A stretch of DNA of 54,844 bases from a virus, in IMG/VR virus record IMGVR_UViG_3300032293_001351, positions 1 to 54,844 of that record. One strand, 5' to 3'. Of the stretch, positions 49,890 through 54,844 are shown piece by piece (the stretch's first letter is position 1; every line of letters begins with the position of its first letter). The notes beneath the pieces are model-generated. The model made no database searches. It saw only the letters and a list, made by a program, of their open reading frames with translations, and was not told where the DNA came from. The translations under genes and the position numbers were made by a program.

Positions 49890-50381
49890 ATGGCAATGTT
49901 TGGATCGACTAGGGACGTAGCTACATTTAAGATCTTTACAAAAGAGATCGTTGAAGATATAGTATCTCAACAAGTAGGCTATTATAAAATAAAGTTAAAT
50001 GACACTCCTGTAAATATGTATGGTGAAGCTTTAACTAAATATTTTATTGGCCCTGTTTTAATTCCATGTTTAATAGTAAGAGGAGATTTTAATACAGTAG
50101 GTACAGACTACGGTCCTGATACAGAAAGATCTGTTGATTTTAGATTTTTTAAAGACCATTTAATTGAAGCCAATATAGTTCCAGAAGTTGGTGATGTAGT
50201 TATGTATAATGAAATTTATTATGAAATAAGTAATAATAATGAAAACCAGTTAATATTAGGTAAAGATCCTGATTATTCTTATTCAACATCAGTTGAAGGA
50301 TTTGGTCAATCATATTCTATTATTTTAACTGGATACTATGTTAATCCTGACAAACTTGGTATAACTAAAGAAAGATTATAA
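49890..50381 (+). CDS. gp14: Neck protein, gp14-like (163 aa)
   Basis: Starts MAMFGSTRDVATFKIFTKEI, then VGYYKIKLNDTPVNMYGEAL and a beta domain ending SYSIILTGYYVNPDKLG. The start, the YYKI-x6-N-x-YGE phrase and the position after gp13 fit the gp14 neck family. It helps seal the head and join the tail. Shorter than T4 gp14 (256 aa). Confidence 0.78.
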   Translation: MAMFGSTRDVATFKIFTKEIVEDIVSQQVGYYKIKLNDTPVNMYGEALTKYFIGPVLIPCLIVRGDFNTVGTDYGPDTERSVDFRFFKDHLIEANIVPEVGDVVMYNEIYYEISNNNENQLILGKDPDYSYSTSVEGFGQSYSIILTGYYVNPDKLGITKERL

Positions 50382-51643
50382 TGGCGATACAAGTAGTTAG
50401 ACCTGAGAATAGAAAAGAATTTATGAGTAAACTCATTGGTCCTGCTTATGCACCAAATGAGGGTACTGTACAAAAACCTTTTTCTGAACCAACTAAATTA
50501 GGACAACCTGAAAATAACAGAGCTTATGAAATAAGTGAAAGAAAAGATGGTGATAAAGATTTTACTATTGGAATTAAAGATGTTGATGAGGCATTGATGT
50601 ATTATTTTAATAATCATCTTAAACTATCTGTAATTCAAAATAATTCTAAACTAACTGTTCCTGTAATTTATGGCACTCCTGAAAACTGGAAAAGTGTTCA
50701 AAGAGATGGTTATTATAGAGATCAATATGAAAAACTAATGGCTCCTCTTTTAATGTTTAAAAGAAGTTCTATAGCTCAAAATCGTGATCTAGGATATAAG
50801 TTAGATGGTAACCAAGTTTATAATGTTCAGTTATTTAAAAAAGCTTTTACTCAAAAAAATATTTATAGTAATTTTAATATACTAAATAGCAGATCTCCTG
50901 AAACAAAGTATGTAGTATCAGCCACTCCGGATTATATAACGGTAGAGTACCAATGTATTGTATGGACTTATTTTGTTGAGCAGATGGATAAGCTTATAGA
51001 ATCATTGAACTTCGCATCCAGAAGCTATTGGGGTGACCCTAATCGCTTTCTTTTCTACAGTTCAATTGAATCATTTGAAGATAGTATAACGTACGATATT
51101 GGTGATAACCGTGCGGTTAGAACAAACTTTAATATTACTTTAAATGGATATCTAATTCCTGATACTTTAAATAAAAAGTTAGCCACACCATCTAATGCTT
51201 ATGGAATTTCTAAAGTAATATTTGGACTAGAAACTTCTACAGGAACTGAAGAGTTTAGTGCTAGAGTTAAAAAAGGTAGGTCTGGAGGATCTAAATCTGT
51301 ACTATTAAATGATTCTGTGAATATAGTAAATAATATAACTAATAATACTGGAACTGATATAGCAGCAATAACTTATTTAAATACTAATAAAACAGTTACA
51401 GGAGCGTTTGTATCAGCGAATACAGTAACATTCCCTAATGGATTCTTAGATGCACCTACTGGACTTCCTGCAACTAGCGTAACTAATTTTACATTCTTTG
51501 TAAATGGTCAATATATAGAACCTACAAGTATAGTAAGCTTTACAAATAATACAACGTCTTCTACATTAATACTAAATACTACTGCTTTACAATATAATTT
51601 AGAAGCATCTGATGTTATTATAGGAGTAGGTAAATTTAACTAA
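50381..51643 (+). CDS. Virion structural protein next to the neck genes (420 aa)
   Basis: N-terminal MAIQVVRPENRKEFMSKLIG, an alpha/beta middle with YITVEYQCIVWTYFVEQMDK and SYWGDPNRFLFYSSIESFED, and a Thr/Asn-rich beta end. These phrases recur in structural proteins of environmental T4-like phages next to neck genes. It may be a head-tail connector or tail terminator, but no T4 gene is clearly matched. TAATG junction with the gp14-like gene. Confidence 0.78.
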   Translation: MAIQVVRPENRKEFMSKLIGPAYAPNEGTVQKPFSEPTKLGQPENNRAYEISERKDGDKDFTIGIKDVDEALMYYFNNHLKLSVIQNNSKLTVPVIYGTPENWKSVQRDGYYRDQYEKLMAPLLMFKRSSIAQNRDLGYKLDGNQVYNVQLFKKAFTQKNIYSNFNILNSRSPETKYVVSATPDYITVEYQCIVWTYFVEQMDKLIESLNFASRSYWGDPNRFLFYSSIESFEDSITYDIGDNRAVRTNFNITLNGYLIPDTLNKKLATPSNAYGISKVIFGLETSTGTEEFSARVKKGRSGGSKSVLLNDSVNIVNNITNNTGTDIAAITYLNTNKTVTGAFVSANTVTFPNGFLDAPTGLPATSVTNFTFFVNGQYIEPTSIVSFTNNTTSSTLILNTTALQYNLEASDVIIGVGKFN

Positions 51644-51644
51644 T

Positions 51645-51866
51645 ATGGCAAGGTTAAAATTTAAACAAATATTATCTAATCTTCAATATAATGAAGCTAA
51701 TTCACAACTAACTTTAAGTGGTAGTGGACAAAGTAATGACTTCGTTATATCAGGATCTGTCTATATAACTTCTACATCTCAAAAGACAGGTTCATTGACT
51801 ATACAAAATATTGATTCTTTTGGAGATTCTGGCAGCTTTGATACTATGGATTTAGGAGATTACTAA
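51645..51866 (+). CDS. Small structural protein upstream of the fibre gene (73 aa)
   Basis: MARLKFKQILSNLQYNEANS, then strand-rich Ser/Gly sequence (FVISGSVYITSTSQKTGSLT) that resembles the repeated beta units of the following fibre (FTGSVNITGSLTING). Perhaps a detached fibre segment or an attachment adaptor. Ends in an acidic tail. The late-type motif before the fibre gene starts at its last base. Confidence 0.72.
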   Translation: MARLKFKQILSNLQYNEANSQLTLSGSGQSNDFVISGSVYITSTSQKTGSLTIQNIDSFGDSGSFDTMDLGDY

Positions 51867-51873
51867 TATTTAT
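51866..51873 (+). promoter_or_regulatory. ATATTTAT late-type motif before the tail fibre gene
   Basis: Reads actaATATTTATACGtgagg, 53 bases before the ATG at 51927. Confidence 0.45.
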
Positions 51874-51926
51874 ACGTGAGGCTATATAGTCTTTCATAAA
51901 GTATATACTAAACCAACAAAGGACAG

Positions 51927-54844
51927 ATGTCAAACCAGTTTCTTAAACTTCGCAGATCCGCAGTACCTGGTAGAATTCCCGATACAGCGTCTTTACAATT
52001 TGGTGAGATAGCACTTAATACCTATGATGGTTTAGCATTTATTAAAAAATCTGGTTCTAATGGTGAACAAATAGTTACAATAGGTAATACATCTGGTTCA
52101 TTTACAGGATCTTTTTTTGGCACAGCAAGTTGGGCAGTAAATGCACTTACCGCATCTAATACTCCTAATGCATTTGTAACAGCTATACAAGTATTTCCAG
52201 ATACTATTCAATTAATTAAAGGTAATGGAGATACTGAAAACTACAATATTAATGATGTAGTACAGGCGCAAAATGCAACCTTAGCTTCAACAGCATCATC
52301 AGCAGACGATTTTATAGTAAGAGGTACATTAACAGCTCAAACTATTGTAGCTCAAGTTATAACATCGTCAATTCAATATGTAACAGGATCAACTATATTT
52401 GGCTCTGAGTTATCTAATACACACGAGTTTACAGGTTCAGTAAATATTACTGGATCATTAACTATAAACGGCTCTTCGTTTACTGCTGCTACTAGTGGAA
52501 CTAGTGGCACTGCAGGTTCATCAGGTAGTTCAGGTACTAGTGGTTCATCAGGATCATCTGGTACAAGTGGATCATCTGGCAGTTCTGGAAGTACTGGAAC
52601 ATCAGGATCTTCAGGTTCATCTGGCAGTTCTGGAGAATCAGGCACAAGTGGTAGCGCTGGTTCAAGTGGAACATCAGGCTCTAGCGGTAGTTCAGGCACG
52701 TCGGGTTCTACAGGAACATCTGGTAGTGCAGGAACTTCTGGTACGTCTGGATCTAGTGGCACAAGTGGAGAAAGTGGTACAAGCGGATCTAGCGGTACTT
52801 CTGGTTCATCAGGCTCTACAGGAACATCAGGATCTTCAGGTAGTGCAGGTACTAGTGGTAGCTCTGGTTCTTCAGGAAGTAGTGGCAGTTCTGGAACATC
52901 AGGAACAGGATTTAATACTATTAGCAATGCAGGTCAAGGCAGAATAATATTGTCTGATGGTACAACAAATGCAGCAACTGCATCGTCTAATTTAACTTAT
53001 ACAAATAATACTTTATCTATAACCGGCTCTCTTATTCAAGGATTAGAGGGGAATATAGCAACAGGAGAATATTCACATGCTGAAGGAAGTATTACTAAAG
53101 CAATAGGAGACTATTCACATGCCGAAGGAGATTTTACCCAAGCAAAAGGAAATTACTCACATGCTGAAGGTCAAGAAACAATAGCATCAGGATCTTATTC
53201 ACATGCCGAAGGATTACAAACAATAGCATTAGCTAACTATCAACACGTACAAGGCCAATATAACTCTGTATCATCTGTGCCTGCAGCTTTTATTGTAGGT
53301 AATGGAACTGACGATGGTAATAGAAGTAATCTTATATACGCTGCAGGAAATGAAGTGCAGATATCAGGATCTCTACAAGTATCAGGAGGTATTACAGGGA
53401 GTTTAAATGGTACTGCTAGTTGGGCTCAAAATTCCCTAACCGCATCTTCAGCTGATAATTTTACAGTAAGAGGCACTTTAACTGCACAAACAATTGTAGT
53501 TCAAACAATTACATCGTCTGTTGATTTTGTAACAGGATCTACTAGATTTGGATCGCAACTATCTAATACACATCAGTTTACTGGTAGTGTTTCTGTAACT
53601 GGTTCTTTAGCTGTTAAAGACCTTACACTAAATAACTTATCTCGTTTTGTAGTTATAGACGAAACTACAGGACAATTATATTATAATACAGCTGGGGCTT
53701 CTGGCTCATCAGGTACAAGCGGTACATCAGGTTCAAGTGGAACATCTGGTAGCTCAGGTACATCTGGCCAAAATGGTTCTTCTGGTACTTCTGGCACTAG
53801 CGGAACATCTGGATCTACGGGTACTAGTGGTAGCGCAGGATCTTCAGGTTCAACAGGTACTTCAGGATCTAGTGGTAGCACTGGAACTTCTGGCTCTAGT
53901 GGTACAGCAGGATCTTCTGGTTCATCAGGTAGTTCAGGGTCTACAGGAACTAGCGGATCTAGTGGATCTTCTGGAACATCTGGAAGCTCAGGCACTTCTG
54001 GAGTAAACGGAACTAGTGGATCTTCTGGAACATCTGGTTCTTCTGGATCTACAGGTACAAGTGGATCTGCAGGCACGTCTGGTTCTAGCGGAACTAGTGG
54101 TTCAAGTGGTAGTACTGGTACATCTGGTAGTGCAGGTACATCTGGATCATCGGGTTCGAGTGGTAGTTCTGGCACCTCAGGCACAGGATTCAATACTATT
54201 AATAATCCTGGAGCTAATAGAATAATATTATCTGATGGCACAACTAATGCTGCAACTGCCTCATCTAATTTATCTTTTTCTAATAACGTACTACAAGTAA
54301 CTGGTAGCATATCAAGTAACGGAACAATAACTGCTCAGACTCTTATTGTTCAAAATATTACTGCTTCTCAAGAATATATTACTGGTTCAACAATATTTGG
54401 AAGTTTACTAACTAATACGCATCAATTTACTGGTTCAGTAAACATTACTGGATCATTAACTATAAATGGAACTTCATTTACTACAGCTACTAGTGGTACA
54501 TCAGGTACTTCTGGATCTAGTGGAACTTCTGGCTCATCTGGAACCTCAGGAACTAGTGGATCTGCAGGTACTAGTGGTTCTACTGGAACATCTGGATCTA
54601 CAGGAACTAGTGGTTCATCTGGTGTAAGTGGAACTTCTGGAAGTTCAGGTAGTACTGGTACCTCTGGTTCTACAGGCACGAGTGGAAGTTCAGGCACTTC
54701 TGGTTCTAGCGGATCTAGTGGCTCTTCTGGTACTTCTGGTGCAAATGGATCTAGTGGTTCTAGTGGTTCTAGCGGAAGTGCAGGATCTTCTGGAACAAGT
54801 GGTGCTAATGGTTCATCAGGCAGTTCAGGTACTGCAGGTACATC
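51927..54844 (+). CDS. Giant collagen-like tail fibre protein, 3' end outside window (>972 aa)
   Basis: MSNQFLKLRRSAVPGRIPDT begins a T4-like fibre attachment region (LQFGEIALNTYDGLAFIKK). Then come three copies of a beta unit: TAQTIVAQVITSSIQYVTGS plus NTHEFTGSVNITGSLTING, and variants near residues 513-570 and 798-855. Each is followed by a Gly-x-y tract of GTSG/GSSG/GSAG units (about 190-327, 591-753, 855 to the edge). Between copies one and two lie five 14-residue repeats of the SYSHAEG type (from residue 381), as in YadA/hemagglutinin head domains. GTGFNTI plus RIILSDGTTNAATASSNL occurs twice. Likely trimeric and host-binding. No stop before the window end. Confidence 0.9.
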   Translation, partial: MSNQFLKLRRSAVPGRIPDTASLQFGEIALNTYDGLAFIKKSGSNGEQIVTIGNTSGSFTGSFFGTASWAVNALTASNTPNAFVTAIQVFPDTIQLIKGNGDTENYNINDVVQAQNATLASTASSADDFIVRGTLTAQTIVAQVITSSIQYVTGSTIFGSELSNTHEFTGSVNITGSLTINGSSFTAATSGTSGTAGSSGSSGTSGSSGSSGTSGSSGSSGSTGTSGSSGSSGSSGESGTSGSAGSSGTSGSSGSSGTSGSTGTSGSAGTSGTSGSSGTSGESGTSGSSGTSGSSGSTGTSGSSGSAGTSGSSGSSGSSGSSGTSGTGFNTISNAGQGRIILSDGTTNAATASSNLTYTNNTLSITGSLIQGLEGNIATGEYSHAEGSITKAIGDYSHAEGDFTQAKGNYSHAEGQETIASGSYSHAEGLQTIALANYQHVQGQYNSVSSVPAAFIVGNGTDDGNRSNLIYAAGNEVQISGSLQVSGGITGSLNGTASWAQNSLTASSADNFTVRGTLTAQTIVVQTITSSVDFVTGSTRFGSQLSNTHQFTGSVSVTGSLAVKDLTLNNLSRFVVIDETTGQLYYNTAGASGSSGTSGTSGSSGTSGSSGTSGQNGSSGTSGTSGTSGSTGTSGSAGSSGSTGTSGSSGSTGTSGSSGTAGSSGSSGSSGSTGTSGSSGSSGTSGSSGTSGVNGTSGSSGTSGSSGSTGTSGSAGTSGSSGTSGSSGSTGTSGSAGTSGSSGSSGSSGTSGTGFNTINNPGANRIILSDGTTNAATASSNLSFSNNVLQVTGSISSNGTITAQTLIVQNITASQEYITGSTIFGSLLTNTHQFTGSVNITGSLTINGTSFTTATSGTSGTSGSSGTSGSSGTSGTSGSAGTSGSTGTSGSTGTSGSSGVSGTSGSSGSTGTSGSTGTSGSSGTSGSSGSSGSSGTSGANGSSGSSGSSGSAGSSGTSGANGSSGSSGTAGT
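52491..52906 (+). repeat. First Gly-x-y (GTSG/GSSG) coding tract
   Basis: About 138 residues of triplets with Gly at every third position and Ser/Thr/Ala elsewhere, read in the fibre frame. Codons are highly mixed (agt, tca, tct, tcg, agc; ggt, gga, ggc), so DNA identity between units is low although the protein is regular. Confidence 0.9.
53067..53276 (+). repeat. Five 14-residue YSHAEG repeats
   Basis: EYSHAEG, DYSHAEG, NYSHAEG, SYSHAEG and the decayed NYQHVQG, each starting 14 residues after the last. This is the period of left-handed trimeric beta-roll head domains of adhesins. Confidence 0.9.
53697..54183 (+). repeat. Second Gly-x-y coding tract
   Basis: About 162 residues of Gly-Thr/Ser-x triplets with occasional Asn (GQNG, GVNG). 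It ends with the same TSGTGFNTI junction as the first tract. Confidence 0.9.
54490..54844 (+). repeat. Third Gly-x-y coding tract, cut by the window edge
   Basis: Begins after the third copy of the beta unit (INGTSFTTATSGTSG) and runs to the end of the window; the tract may continue. Confidence 0.9.

Noticed and set aside
52373-52927. Long minus-strand ORF rich in Val-Pro-Glu/Asp-Leu repeats
   Set aside because: It is the mirror of the Gly-Ser/Thr fibre tract: reverse-complemented Gly/Ser/Thr triplets give Pro and acidic/aliphatic residues. The plus frame has a proper start and non-repeat domains. The same holds for 53681-54310 and 54422-54697.
52495-54225. Plus-strand ORFs of Val/Leu/Gln/His repeats in the second frame
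   Set aside because: Frame-shifted readings of the same fibre tracts, with no domain or start signal.
52491-54844. Repeats considered as a CRISPR array or tandem DNA repeat
   Set aside because: Units are 9-12 bases, codon-level variable and in one open frame; no constant repeat with spacers.

Overview
The window is a piece of a T4-like (contractile-tailed) phage genome, cut at both ends. It carries recognisable relatives of T4 gp17 (terminase), gp20 (portal), gp21 (prohead protease), gp22-type scaffold, gp23 (major capsid), gp13/gp14 (neck), gp6 and gp25 (baseplate), gp5-type hub/spike, gp61 (primase) and gp55 (late sigma), plus PhoH. The DNA is AT-rich, genes are tightly packed with ATGA/TAATG overlaps, and most starts lack a Shine-Dalgarno sequence and follow A/T-only leaders. 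That leader style, and a TATATTTG element before the primase gene, suggest a Bacteroidota host; this is inference. No sheath or tube gene is present, so part of the tail module lies outside.

Layout. 1-1500: end of an unknown gene, a strongly folded GC-rich stretch and four small early-type genes. 1529-2912: two virion-type genes, closed by a terminator. 2961-22339 (minus strand): the operon runs leftward from a promoter and a folded leader near 22.6 kb through small genes, a glutaredoxin-like protein, an HD hydrolase and the gp55-like sigma. It continues into the baseplate/tail genes (gp5-like, gp25, gp6, a 1413-aa protein and several smaller structural proteins), a glycosyltransferase plus radical-SAM pair, and a GIY-YIG nuclease. 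22691-24411 (plus): primase and PD-(D/E)XK nuclease. 24426-37101 (plus): a cluster of small modular proteins, many starting with a short amphipathic helix ending in L-x-E, which resembles the T4 capsid-targeting peptide. It includes a P-loop kinase, a HIGH-type nucleotidyltransferase, a metallopeptidase/HAD/ParB fusion and a Dps-like protein. 37101-47955: packaging and head genes. 48048-51866: PhoH and neck. 51927-end: a huge collagen-like tail fibre gene, open at the right edge.

How it fits together. Two promoter-like motifs divide the genes. ATTTGTTGTATATTAG lies before the sigma-containing operon and before one small gene at 35.8 kb, with a looser version before the primase gene. ATATTTATtaG lies before structural and packaged-protein genes on both strands, including just after the sigma gene. 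The simplest reading is that the first motif drives middle genes, including sigma, and sigma then turns on the second, late, motif. The prohead protease has potential sites (L/I-x-E) in itself, the capsid protein, the scaffold and nearly all the cluster proteins. The 24-37 kb block may therefore be cargo loaded into the head and injected with the DNA.
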